From Luteolibacter sp. SL250 (GTDB lineage Bacteria > Verrucomicrobiota > Verrucomicrobiia > Verrucomicrobiales > Akkermansiaceae), in assembly GCF_026625605.1 (NCBI RefSeq), contig NZ_CP113054.1, positions 4,154,001 through 4,218,000 of the forward strand: a stretch of DNA of 64,000 bases, in the 5' to 3' direction. Under the pieces are notes generated by a model. That model saw only the letters and a program-made list of their open reading frames with translations. It ran no database searches and was not told the origin of the DNA. The position numbers and the translations under genes were made by a program. Positions 17,999-26,813 of this stretch are shown here, in pieces (positions within the stretch are counted from its first letter, which is position 1; every line of letters starts with the position of its first letter).

Positions 17999-19228
17999 AT
18001 GAAACTGGAAGCCAAACTCGCCATCCTCGCGGACGCCGCCAAATACGACGCCTCCTGCGCGAGTTCCGGCGCGGTGAAGAAGAACTCGCTGGATGGAAAG
18101 GGGGTCGGTTCCACCGGCGGCGCGGGCATCTGCCACAGCTACGCGCCGGACGGGCGGTGCATTTCCCTGTTGAAGATCCTGCTGACCAACCGCTGCGTCT
18201 ACGACTGCCACTACTGCATCAACCGTAGGTCGAGCAACGTCCGGCGGGCGGCGTTCACGGTGGAGGAGGCGGTGAAACTCACGCTCGACTTCTACAAGCG
18301 CAACTACATCGAGGGCCTGTTCCTCAGCTCCGGCATCATCCGCGACGCGGACCACACCATGGAGCAGGTGGTGGCCGTGGCCCGCACGCTGCGGGAGGTG
18401 CATGACTTCCGCGGCTACATCCACCTGAAGACCATCCCGGAGGCATCGCCCGGACTCATCGAGGAAGCGGCGCGCTACTCGGACCGCATCAGCATCAACC
18501 TGGAGCTGCCACGGCAGGAGGCGCTGGACCAACTGGCACCGGAAAAGAACCTCGCCCGCACGAAGCAGGCGATGGGACGCATCCGCCACAAGCTGGAGGA
18601 GGCGGTGGAGCGGAAAAAGGACGGGGACAAGAAGCTGCGCCACGCCACCGGACAGAGCACCCAGGTCATCGTCGGCGCGGATGCCTCCACGGACTCCGAC
18701 TTCCTCTCCCGCTCGGACGAGCTTTACCGTTCCTACCGGCTGAAGCGCGTCTATTACTCCGCCTTCAGCCCCATCCCGGACTCCTCCGGCATCCTGCCGC
18801 TGAAGTCCCCGCCGCTGGTGCGGGAACACCGGCTCTATCAGGCGGACTGGCTCATGCGCCACTATGGCTTCGGCACCGGGGAGATCGTCGATGCCGCGAG
18901 GCCGAACCTCGACCTGGACATCGACCCGAAGCTTTCCTGGGCGCTGCGCAACCGCCATGAGTTCCCGCTGGACGTCCACACCGCCAGCCGGGAATCGCTG
19001 CTGCGGGTGCCCGGCCTGGGCGTGAGGAACGTGGACCGCATCCTGTCGATCCGCCGCTTCGCCAGGATCCGGCTGGCGGACCTCGCACGGCTGCGGGTTT
19101 CGCTGGAAAAAGTGCGCCCGTTCGTGGTGCTGGCGGATCACCGGCCATCGCTGCTGGAGCTGGACTCGGACTCCCTGCGCTCCCGCTTCGCGCCGAAGCC
19201 CGTGCAACTCGATCTGTTTTCCAGATGA
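17999..19228 (+). CDS. Radical SAM protein of the putative DNA modification/repair family (UDG-linked)
   Basis: This 409-residue protein has the radical-SAM cluster motif C66-x3-C70-x2-C73 (CVYDCHYC). An extra N-terminal Cys-containing segment (GAGICHSYAPDGRCISLLK) and a C-terminal helix-hairpin-helix (LLRVPGLGVRNVDRILSIRR) suggest nucleic-acid binding. The combination matches the family of radical SAM proteins encoded next to a uracil-DNA-glycosylase-like partner (TIGR03916-type). The next gene, overlapping by four bases, is exactly that DUF4130/UdgX partner. The reaction is unknown; radical repair or modification of a DNA base is the usual inference. ATG 17999 was chosen because homologous sequence begins with MKLEAKLAIL. 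Confidence 0.92.
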   Translation: MKLEAKLAILADAAKYDASCASSGAVKKNSLDGKGVGSTGGAGICHSYAPDGRCISLLKILLTNRCVYDCHYCINRRSSNVRRAAFTVEEAVKLTLDFYKRNYIEGLFLSSGIIRDADHTMEQVVAVARTLREVHDFRGYIHLKTIPEASPGLIEEAARYSDRISINLELPRQEALDQLAPEKNLARTKQAMGRIRHKLEEAVERKKDGDKKLRHATGQSTQVIVGADASTDSDFLSRSDELYRSYRLKRVYYSAFSPIPDSSGILPLKSPPLVREHRLYQADWLMRHYGFGTGEIVDAARPNLDLDIDPKLSWALRNRHEFPLDVHTASRESLLRVPGLGVRNVDRILSIRRFARIRLADLARLRVSLEKVRPFVVLADHRPSLLELDSDSLRSRFAPKPVQLDLFSR

Positions 19229-20667
19229 TGACCTCCGTCACCGTGGCCGGCTTCAGCGGATGGCGGGAAACATCCAGATCCCTGCTGGAAAAAGGCGTGC
19301 CTCCCGAGCATGTGATGTGGAACGCGGATTCCCTCTTCGGCGGTGGACCGGACGGCCTGCCGCCCGCCGCGCCCGCACCCGCGGCGAAGGTGCCACCCGC
19401 TTTCCTGAAGCTGGCGTCCGAGGTTGCCTGCCACGCGGATGACGAACGGTGGGCGCTGCTCTACCGCCTGTTGTGGAGGATCACCCGCGGCGGGGAACGG
19501 CACCTCATGGAGATCCCCAGTGACCCGGACGTCGTCCGCGCGGCGACCATGGCAAAGAACGTGCGGCGGGAGATCCACAAGATGCACGCCTTCGTCCGCT
19601 TCAAGCTGATCTCCACGGATGATGCTACGGGGCGCGAACGCTACGCCGCGTGGTTCGAGCCGGAGCACCACGTGGTTCAGGCGGCCGCGCCGTTTTTCAG
19701 GGCACGCTTCGCCAACATGGACTGGAGCATCTTCACGCCGAAGGCCTCCGTCCACTGGATAGGAGGGACGATCACCCACTCCTCCGGCATCCCGGTGAAT
19801 CCCATCGAGGATGCGGACGCGCTGGAGTCCGCGTGGAGCACCTACTACCGGAGCATCTTCAACCCCGCGCGGCTGAAGACAAAGATGATGCAGACGGAGA
19901 TGCCAAAGCGCTACTGGAAGAACCTGCCGGAAGCCGCGCAGATCCCCGGCCTCATCGCCGCCAGCCGCCCCCGGGTCGATCACATGCTGGAGAAGGAACC
20001 CAGCCGGGAAAAGCAGGCGCCCGCACTGCCCTATCTGGCGAAGCTGCGGGACCTGGACGCGGTGCCCCCCGTGGAGAACGTGCCGGTGGTGACGGACTCC
20101 CTTTCCGAGCTGCGCCGCCTGGCCTCCCACTGCCGAGCCTGCCCGCTGTGGGCGGATGCGACCTGCACCGTCTTCGGCAACGGACCGGAGGACGCGCGCA
20201 TCATGATCGTCGGCGAACAACCGGGGGACAAGGAGGACATCGCCGGGATGGCCTTTGTCGGGCCAGCGGGAAAGCTGCTCGACCGCGCCATGGCGGAGGC
20301 CGGCCTCGACCGGCAGGCCGCGTATGTCACGAATGCGGTGAAGCATTTCAAATGGACCCCTCACGGAAAGATCCGCCTCCACCAGAAACCGGACGCCACT
20401 GAGATCGACGCCTGCCGGCCATGGCTGCTGGGGGAGCTGCACCACATCAAGCCGGAGGTGCTCCTGCTGCTCGGCTCCACCGCCGCACGCGCCGTCACCG
20501 GGAAAGGCCTGCCGGTCATGAAGTTCCGCGGCTTGTTTCCCTCAAACATCGCTCCGCGCGTGGTGCTGACCGTCCATCCGTCGTATCTTCTGCGCCTCCC
20601 CGACGCCCGCAAGCGGGAGAGTGAATACCGGCGGTTCGTGGAGGATCTGCGGCTGGCACGGGTGTGA
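19225..20667 (+). CDS. DUF4130-UdgX fusion: uracil-DNA-binding/glycosylase-like protein
   Basis: This 480-residue two-domain protein has an N-terminal DUF4130 domain (about residues 80-255, TIGR03915-like) fused to a family-4/UdgX-type uracil-DNA-glycosylase domain (about 290-475). The UDG domain has GEQPGDKEDIAGMAFVGPAG (motif A plus Fe-S-region) and four cysteines, including CRACPLWADATC, for an iron-sulfur cluster, and motif B VHPSYLLRLPD. UdgX enzymes trap uracil covalently through the His of a KRRIH loop; here the corresponding loop is GKIRLH with H386 kept and the first Arg replaced by Ile. It overlaps the radical SAM gene by four bases. Role: probable damaged-base recognition, with the SAM partner acting in the same pathway. 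Confidence 0.9.
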   Translation: MMTSVTVAGFSGWRETSRSLLEKGVPPEHVMWNADSLFGGGPDGLPPAAPAPAAKVPPAFLKLASEVACHADDERWALLYRLLWRITRGGERHLMEIPSDPDVVRAATMAKNVRREIHKMHAFVRFKLISTDDATGRERYAAWFEPEHHVVQAAAPFFRARFANMDWSIFTPKASVHWIGGTITHSSGIPVNPIEDADALESAWSTYYRSIFNPARLKTKMMQTEMPKRYWKNLPEAAQIPGLIAASRPRVDHMLEKEPSREKQAPALPYLAKLRDLDAVPPVENVPVVTDSLSELRRLASHCRACPLWADATCTVFGNGPEDARIMIVGEQPGDKEDIAGMAFVGPAGKLLDRAMAEAGLDRQAAYVTNAVKHFKWTPHGKIRLHQKPDATEIDACRPWLLGELHHIKPEVLLLLGSTAARAVTGKGLPVMKFRGLFPSNIAPRVVLTVHPSYLLRLPDARKRESEYRRFVEDLRLARV

Positions 20668-20692
20668 GGGGCTGCCACGCGCGTATCTGAAC

Positions 20693-20762
20693 GGAGCGCG
20701 GACTTCAGTCCGCCCCAGAGAATCTGTCTTTGCGAGGCCAAGCGGACTGAAGTCCGCGCTCC
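20693..20762. repeat. Long palindromic element, GGAGCG subtype (inverted orientation)
   Basis: This 70-base inverted repeat has outer arms GGAGCGCGGACTTCAGTCCG and its complement. Each arm folds on itself (GCGGACT-TC-AGTCCGC). Read on the minus strand the loop is TTGGCCTCGCA... then TTCTCTGGGGCGG, nearly the same as in the GGGACC subtype. It sits between the UdgX gene stop and the glycosidase operon. No T tract follows. Confidence 0.85.
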
Positions 20763-20891
20763 ATGCTTGGAATTGCGAACTGCACCCCGACCGTGCGGAG
20801 ATAGCGGACCTCACCCTCCCAGCCCGGACGGAACCCTTGCAGCACCCAGCTTCTGGCTATGGCATGACGCTTGCGAAAGGAACGGGCAGAC

Positions 20892-23150
20892 ATGCTGCGC
20901 TTTCTTCCATGGAGATTCATCATCCGCTTCGCCGCCCGACGGTACGGGGTGATGGACCCGATTTCCTGGCTCGCGAGATTGCGGGCTTTCGCCCGTCCTT
21001 CCGAGGTTCAGGAACCCATCGAGCTGCTCCGGGCAGGCATCGTCTTCCACGCGCGCGGCTTGGTGAACGTGAAGGCGATCCAGCACAACCTGGACTGGGT
21101 GTGGCCGTTCTGGGTGGAGCGCCAGTTCAAGCCGGGCGATCCCTCCTTCGTCCCGCGCGCGTTCTCTTTCAGCCACATCAACCTCACCCACCGCAACTGG
21201 ACCGCCGTCGGCCTGCCGGAGATCCCCATCTATCCCATCGTCGATCCGCGCGGGCTGGTCACGCCCCTGCATGATGGATGGTCGGTGGACTTCTGGATCG
21301 TGACGAAGGATGGCGCACGCCTCCTGCCGTCAAAGCTGGAGGAATCCCAGGTCACCCAGACGCTCCACCTGGAGCCCGGCCTGCGGGTGGAGACCGTGGC
21401 GGAGAAAAGCGGCTTCCGCATCCGCAGTGAGGCAGCCATGGTGCTGGATGGCACCACCCCTACGGTCGAAGTCCAGGTCAACGCCACCTCTGACAAGGCC
21501 GGCTGGCTCATCGCCGCCATCCGTCCCTACAACCCGGAGGGCATCCAGTTCATCGACAGCATCCAAGTCAACGGTCCCGGCGACGGTCTGGAGATCAACA
21601 AGAAGACCACCGTCCGCTTCAGCGAAACGCCCTCCGGCCTGCGCATGGCTCACTATGAGGAGGGCGACGTCCACAATGACCTGGCAACGTTGGAAGAAAC
21701 GTCCTCCATCACCTGCGACGCCGGCATGGCCACCGCCGCCGCCCTCTTTCCCATCTCCGCCGGAGCGGAAAGGCAGCTCACCGTTTCCATCCCACTGACG
21801 GAGGAAATGGAACTGCGCGGACTGAAGCTCCCCGAAGCCGCCGCCACCCCGTGGAGCGAGGCCATCCAGCCCACGGCCCGCCTTTCCGTCGCGGATCCGA
21901 AGATCCAGTTCCTCTACGACGCGGCGGTGCGCACCCTGCTCCTGCTCTCCGCGGACGAGCTGGTCCCCGGGCCGAACACCTACCGCCGCTTCTGGTTCCG
22001 TGATGCCTGCCTGATGCTGAACCCCATGCTTGCCATGGGCCTCACCGCCCGCGCGGAAAGGATCCTCTCGCGCTTCCCCGCGCGCCAGACGCTGGGCGGC
22101 TACTTTTCCTCGCAGGAGGGCGAGTGGGACTCCAACGGCCAGGTGCTGTGGATCGCCGCGAGGTTCGCCGCCGTCACCGGCAAGCGGCTGGATGACACGA
22201 TGGAACACGCCTTGATCAAAGGCACCCGCTGGCTTTCGAAGAAACGCCTCCCCGCGGATGCGCCGCACGGCACCGCCGGACTGCTCCCGGCTGGCTTCAG
22301 CGCGGAGCATCTGGGGCCGAACGATTTCTACTACTGGGATGACTTCTGGGCCATCGGCGGACTGCGGGCCATCGCGGACTATTGGAAAAAATACGGCGAG
22401 CAGGATCACGCGGAGGAGGCGGACAAGCTGGCGGCCGAATACACCGACAGCCTGGAGAAAAGCCTGGCGCGCATCCCCGCGAAGCGTTCGCGCGGGGCCA
22501 TCCCCGCCGCGCCGTCCCGCCGGATGGACGCCGGTGCCGTCGGCTCCATGGTCGCGGACTACCCGCTGCAACTCTACCCACCCGGCGAGGAACGTCTGAT
22601 GGCGACCGCCCGCTACCTCATGGACCGCTGTTCTTTCCACGATGGATTCTTCCAGGAAATGATCCACTCCGGGATCAACGCCTACCTCACCCTGGACCTC
22701 GCGCAGACCTGCCTCCGTGGCGGGGACCCGAACTATGGAAAGTTGGTGCGTGCGGTGGCGGAACTCGCCTCGCCCACCGGCCAGTGGCCGGAGGCCATCC
22801 ACCCGAACACGCTGGGCGGCTGCATGGGCGACGGCCAGCACGGCTGGGCCGCGGGTGAGTGGATCATGGTCATCCGCAACGCCTTCGTCTATGAGGAGGA
22901 GTCCACCCGCTCCCTCGTCATCGGCTCCGGCATCCTCCCGGAGTGGGTGCATGAGGATGGCACCGCCAGCTTCGGCCCGACGCACACACTGTGGGGTGAG
23001 GTCAGCGTGAGCATCAAGGATGAGGCGGTCCGCGTGGATGCCATCTGGAATGACACGCCTCCGCAGATTGTGATCTCCATCCCGGGATACCTGCCCATCC
23101 CGGACGCGGCGGCCAATGCCCCGCACCCCCTCACACCTTTCCCATCATGA
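20892..23150 (+). CDS. Six-hairpin glycosidase-like protein (amylo-alpha-1,6-glucosidase/GH15-like)
   Basis: This 752-residue protein has an N-terminal beta-sandwich region (about residues 50-300) followed by a long alpha/alpha six-hairpin barrel (about 340-740). The barrel has FWFRDACLMLNPML and YFSSQEGEWDSNGQVLWIAA segments resembling the acid/base regions of GH15/amylo-alpha-1,6-glucosidase-type enzymes. No signal peptide is visible, so a cytoplasmic or membrane-associated role is likely. Start ATG 20892 has AAAGGA upstream; a TTG 21 bases earlier is in frame. Its stop overlaps the GT4 start by four bases, the first of three tight junctions in a four-gene operon. The substrate is unknown; the glycan or glycolipid made by the neighbouring transferase is a sensible candidate. 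Confidence 0.75.
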   Translation: MLRFLPWRFIIRFAARRYGVMDPISWLARLRAFARPSEVQEPIELLRAGIVFHARGLVNVKAIQHNLDWVWPFWVERQFKPGDPSFVPRAFSFSHINLTHRNWTAVGLPEIPIYPIVDPRGLVTPLHDGWSVDFWIVTKDGARLLPSKLEESQVTQTLHLEPGLRVETVAEKSGFRIRSEAAMVLDGTTPTVEVQVNATSDKAGWLIAAIRPYNPEGIQFIDSIQVNGPGDGLEINKKTTVRFSETPSGLRMAHYEEGDVHNDLATLEETSSITCDAGMATAAALFPISAGAERQLTVSIPLTEEMELRGLKLPEAAATPWSEAIQPTARLSVADPKIQFLYDAAVRTLLLLSADELVPGPNTYRRFWFRDACLMLNPMLAMGLTARAERILSRFPARQTLGGYFSSQEGEWDSNGQVLWIAARFAAVTGKRLDDTMEHALIKGTRWLSKKRLPADAPHGTAGLLPAGFSAEHLGPNDFYYWDDFWAIGGLRAIADYWKKYGEQDHAEEADKLAAEYTDSLEKSLARIPAKRSRGAIPAAPSRRMDAGAVGSMVADYPLQLYPPGEERLMATARYLMDRCSFHDGFFQEMIHSGINAYLTLDLAQTCLRGGDPNYGKLVRAVAELASPTGQWPEAIHPNTLGGCMGDGQHGWAAGEWIMVIRNAFVYEEESTRSLVIGSGILPEWVHEDGTASFGPTHTLWGEVSVSIKDEAVRVDAIWNDTPPQIVISIPGYLPIPDAAANAPHPLTPFPS

Positions 23151-24421
23151 GAATCGCGATGTTCACGAACACCTACCTGCCGCACGTCGGCGGGGTCGCC
23201 AGATCGGTGAAGACACTGGAGGACGAGTGCCGCAAGCGCGGGCACGAGGTCTGTGTCATCGCCCCGGAGTCCGACATGGCGGAAGAATGCCCGGACGTGC
23301 TGCGCGTCCCGGCGATCCAGAATTTCAACGGCAGCGACTTCAGCGTGCGGCTGCCATCGCTGAACCTCATCAGTGATTTCCTGGAGGAGTTCCAGCCGGA
23401 CATCATCCACAGCCACCACCCGTTCCTGCTGGGGGACTCCGGATTGCGGGAGGCGTGGAAGGTCCGGATGCCCATCGTCTTCACCCACCACACGCTCTAC
23501 GAGCGCTACACGCACTATGTCCCGCTGGACTCAGACGCGCTGAAGCGGGTGGCCATCCAGCTCGCCACCGAGTACTGCAACCTGTGCAGCAAGATCATCG
23601 CGCCGAGCGACAGCGTCGCCCATCTGCTGGTGGAACGCGGGGTGACCACCCCCATCGAAGCCATCCCCACCGGCATCGACACCGCCGCATTCGCCGCCGC
23701 GGATGGCGGGGCGTTCCGTGAGCTGCACCGCATCCCGGAGGACGCGGCCATCATCGGCCATGTCGGACGGCTGGCGGAGGAAAAGAACCTGCGCTACCTG
23801 ACGGAGGCGGTGAAAGCCGCGCTCGCCCGGCATCCGGAGGCATGGTTCGTCCTCGTCGGCGATGGCCCGGAAAAGCAGGCCATGATCGACCTCATCGGCA
23901 GCGACCGCATCGTCGCGCCAGGCTCCCTGCACGGCGCGGATCTGGCAAACGCCTACGCGTCGATGGATGTGTTCGTCTTTGCCTCGCAGTCGGAGACACA
24001 GGGCATGGTGCTGGCGGAGGCGATGGCGGCGGGCGTGCCGGTCGTCGCACTGGACGGCCCGGGCGTGCGGGAGATCATGAAGGACGGGGAAAATGGCACC
24101 ATGCTGGCCGGTGATGCGCCGGTCGAGCAATACGCGGAGGCGCTGCACCGCATCCTTTCGGACCATGATTTCCGCAGCCGCTGCGCGGAGGGGGCCTCCA
24201 CCACCGCCGCCGAATATGACCGCGACGTGACCACGGACCGCATCATCTCGCTTTACGAAGAACTGGTCGCCGCTGCGGCGCACGAACGGGCGGAGGATTT
24301 CACCCTGTGGGACCGCGTGCTCAACGGCATCGGCGTCGAGTGGGACCTCACCGTCGCGAAGCTCGCCGCGGTGGCGGCGGTCGTCACTGCAACCCCAGCA
24401 ACGGAGGCGAAGATTGATTAG
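23147..24421 (+). CDS. Glycosyltransferase family 4 protein
   Basis: This 424-residue protein begins with MRIAMFTNTYLPHVGGVARSV-type residues, the classic GT4 N terminus. It has an HSHHPFLLG acceptor-side motif, a VGRLAEEKNLRYL start of the C-terminal Rossmann domain, and the donor-binding EAMAAGVPVVALDGPG motif with E-x7-E-type acidic residues. It most resembles diacylglycerol- or phosphatidyl-inositol-linked mannosyl/glucosyltransferases of the GT-B fold, so it probably adds a nucleotide-activated sugar to a lipid or polysaccharide at the inner membrane. It overlaps the glycosidase gene by four bases and the next gene by eight. Confidence 0.92.
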   Translation: MRIAMFTNTYLPHVGGVARSVKTLEDECRKRGHEVCVIAPESDMAEECPDVLRVPAIQNFNGSDFSVRLPSLNLISDFLEEFQPDIIHSHHPFLLGDSGLREAWKVRMPIVFTHHTLYERYTHYVPLDSDALKRVAIQLATEYCNLCSKIIAPSDSVAHLLVERGVTTPIEAIPTGIDTAAFAAADGGAFRELHRIPEDAAIIGHVGRLAEEKNLRYLTEAVKAALARHPEAWFVLVGDGPEKQAMIDLIGSDRIVAPGSLHGADLANAYASMDVFVFASQSETQGMVLAEAMAAGVPVVALDGPGVREIMKDGENGTMLAGDAPVEQYAEALHRILSDHDFRSRCAEGASTTAAEYDRDVTTDRIISLYEELVAAAAHERAEDFTLWDRVLNGIGVEWDLTVAKLAAVAAVVTATPATEAKID

Positions 24422-26813
24422 CAGGATCGGAGCGAGGATGCGGTGGATGCGCCGCAAGCTGAGCCGGACGCACTGGGCGGCGCGTCTGCTGGGCGTCTCC
24501 GTGCCAAAGGGGCACAACCCCAGCCCGGGACTGATCATGATCCAGATCGACGGGCTATCCCGACCGCAGTTCGAGAAGGCGCTGGCTGACAAAAACCTGC
24601 CGCACCTCGCCCGTGCGCTGCGGCGGCGGCAGTTCCATCTCCACAGCTTCTACTCCGGTGTTCCCTCCACCACGCCCGCAGTGCAGGGGGAGCTGTTCTA
24701 TGGCGTGCGCGCCGCCGTCCCGGCCTTCCAGTTCCTCCACCGTGAGTCCGGCGAGGTCTTCCGCATGTATGACGCGAAGTCTTCCGAAGTGATCGAAGGC
24801 AGGCTCCGGCAAAAAGGCGGACCGCCCCTGCTGGAGGGCGGCCACACCTACTCGAACATCTATCAGGCGGGGTCCGCCGGATCGTGGTATTGCTCGCAGG
24901 ATCTCTCACCCGCCGTGATGTGGCGGAAGGCGCGTCCGCTGAAATGGCTGCTGCTTTCCATGGTCTACATTGTGAAGATCCTGCGCGTCCTTTCGCTCGC
25001 GGTGATCGAGTTTTTCCTGGCGTTCATCGACTGCGTACGCGGGCTGTTCGAGCGGCAGAACCTCCTGCGTGAGCTGTTGTTCATCCCGGCACGGGTGGGC
25101 ATCTGCATCATGCTGCGGGAGTTCATCCGCTTCCGGGTGCTGCTGGACATCGAGCGCGGCGTGCGGGTGATCCACGCGAACTTCCTGGGCTACGATGAAC
25201 AGGCCCATCGCCGCGGGCCGGACTCCGCCTTCGCCCACTGGACGCTGAAGGGCATCGATGACGCCATCCGGGACATCCAGCGCGCCGCCATCCGTTCCGA
25301 CTACCGGGATTTCGAGCTCATCATCTACTCCGACCACGGCCAGGAACGGACCACGCCGTATGAGACGGAGAATGGCAGGACGCTGGAGGAAGCGCTGCGC
25401 GAGGTCTTCGCCGGGGGGCCGCTGGCGGAGTTCGCGGTCGTCGATGCGGGCGGCGCTCAGAAGGTCGTCGGCGCCACCAACCGGCGGAAAAAACTCCGAG
25501 CCACCAGCGGGCCGCAGCCGGTCCATGGAAAGGAAATCATCGTCGCCGCCATGGGTCCAGTCGGCCATGTCTATCTGCCGGCGGTTCTCCCTGCGGATGA
25601 ACTGCGGCGCTATGCCACCGCGCTGGTGGAGAAGGCAAATATTCCCTGCGTTCTCATCCCGGACAGCGATGATTCCGAAAAAGCCACCGCCATCACACCA
25701 GCCGGTGTCCTGGAACTGCCGGAACAGGCGGACCGCCTGCTGGGCGGAGATCACCCGTTCCTGGCGGATGCGGGCAACGATCTGGTCGCGCTGGGTTCGC
25801 ACCCGGATGCAGGTGACCTCATTATCAGCGGCTGGCGCACGGGATCGCCCATCAGCTTTCCGGCGGAGAACGGCGCGCACGGAGGCCCCGGTTCCCAGGA
25901 AACGCATGGCTTCCTGCTGCTGCCGGAACATTTCGAGCACGAACCGGCGGTGAACCCGCAGCATGGTCCCATCCGTGGAGAAAACCTCTACCAGCTCGGC
26001 GGGGAATACCTCGACGGAAAGCGCCCGGTGGCGAAGCCCGTCCGCCCCGTGCGCGGCGGAAAGACCATCCTGCGCGTCATGACCTACAACATCCACAGTT
26101 GCATCGGCATCGACGGAAAGCTCAGCCCGGAGCGGGTGGCGCGTGTGATCAACCGCTTCCACCCGGACATCATCGCCGTGCAGGAGGTGGACGCGCACCG
26201 CCTGCGCAGCGCGGAGCATGACCAGGCGGAACTCATCGCCGCGCACCTGGAGTTCCGCCACGTCTTCCACTCCATGCTGGAGGAGGAAAAGGAGAAGTAT
26301 GGCATCGCCGTGTTTTCCCCCCTCCCCTTCGAGCCGGTGAAGACGGGCCTGCTGACAAAGGCGGAGCCATCCCGCCTGCGGGAGGCGCGCGGGGCCATCT
26401 GGGTGAAGCTGGGCCGTGAGGAAACCGGGCGGGACGTCCACTTCATCAACACCCACTTCGGTCTCGGCCGGGATGAGCGCAACCGCCAGGCCGCCGCCCT
26501 GCTGGGAAAGGAGTGGCTCGGCTCCATCCCGGAAGATGAACCGGTCATCCTCTGCGGTGATTTCAACTCCACCCGCCGCTCCGTCGCGTGGAAGCGCATC
26601 AGCGAGCGCTACCGCGACGCCCAGCTCTCCCTGCCGCAGCACCGTCCCCGTCCCACCTTTCCCAGCATGCGCCCGCTCACCCGCCTGGACCACGTTTTCA
26701 TCAGCCGCCATTTCAAGGTGCGCGGCATCACCATCCCCGGCGGCCACAGCGCGGTCGTCGCGTCCGACCACCTGCCGCTGTGCGTGGAACTGGAAATGGA
26801 GGCGCAGGGATGA
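24414..26813 (+). CDS. Alkaline-phosphatase-fold / EEP-nuclease-fold fusion membrane protein
   Basis: This 799-residue fusion has an N-terminal alkaline-phosphatase-superfamily phosphodiesterase-like domain: metal Asp in MIQIDGLS, nucleophile Thr candidate in PSTTPAVQGE, YDEQAHRRGPD and YSDHGQER metal ligands. It is interrupted by a hydrophobic hairpin at about residues 180-245. The C-terminal endonuclease/exonuclease/phosphatase (EEP) domain lies at about 555-798 (TYNIHSCIGIDG, AVQEVD, NTHFGLGRDERN, CGDFNSTRRS, RLDHVF, SDHLPL). Both active-site sets look complete. The start is TTG 24414 with GGAGG six bases upstream; ATG 24438 is an alternative. It lies between a lipid-type glycosyltransferase and a VTT-domain membrane protein, so cleavage of phosphodiester or phosphomonoester bonds in an envelope glycolipid or phospholipid is inferred. 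Confidence 0.85.
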   Translation: MISRIGARMRWMRRKLSRTHWAARLLGVSVPKGHNPSPGLIMIQIDGLSRPQFEKALADKNLPHLARALRRRQFHLHSFYSGVPSTTPAVQGELFYGVRAAVPAFQFLHRESGEVFRMYDAKSSEVIEGRLRQKGGPPLLEGGHTYSNIYQAGSAGSWYCSQDLSPAVMWRKARPLKWLLLSMVYIVKILRVLSLAVIEFFLAFIDCVRGLFERQNLLRELLFIPARVGICIMLREFIRFRVLLDIERGVRVIHANFLGYDEQAHRRGPDSAFAHWTLKGIDDAIRDIQRAAIRSDYRDFELIIYSDHGQERTTPYETENGRTLEEALREVFAGGPLAEFAVVDAGGAQKVVGATNRRKKLRATSGPQPVHGKEIIVAAMGPVGHVYLPAVLPADELRRYATALVEKANIPCVLIPDSDDSEKATAITPAGVLELPEQADRLLGGDHPFLADAGNDLVALGSHPDAGDLIISGWRTGSPISFPAENGAHGGPGSQETHGFLLLPEHFEHEPAVNPQHGPIRGENLYQLGGEYLDGKRPVAKPVRPVRGGKTILRVMTYNIHSCIGIDGKLSPERVARVINRFHPDIIAVQEVDAHRLRSAEHDQAELIAAHLEFRHVFHSMLEEEKEKYGIAVFSPLPFEPVKTGLLTKAEPSRLREARGAIWVKLGREETGRDVHFINTHFGLGRDERNRQAAALLGKEWLGSIPEDEPVILCGDFNSTRRSVAWKRISERYRDAQLSLPQHRPRPTFPSMRPLTRLDHVFISRHFKVRGITIPGGHSAVVASDHLPLCVELEMEAQG

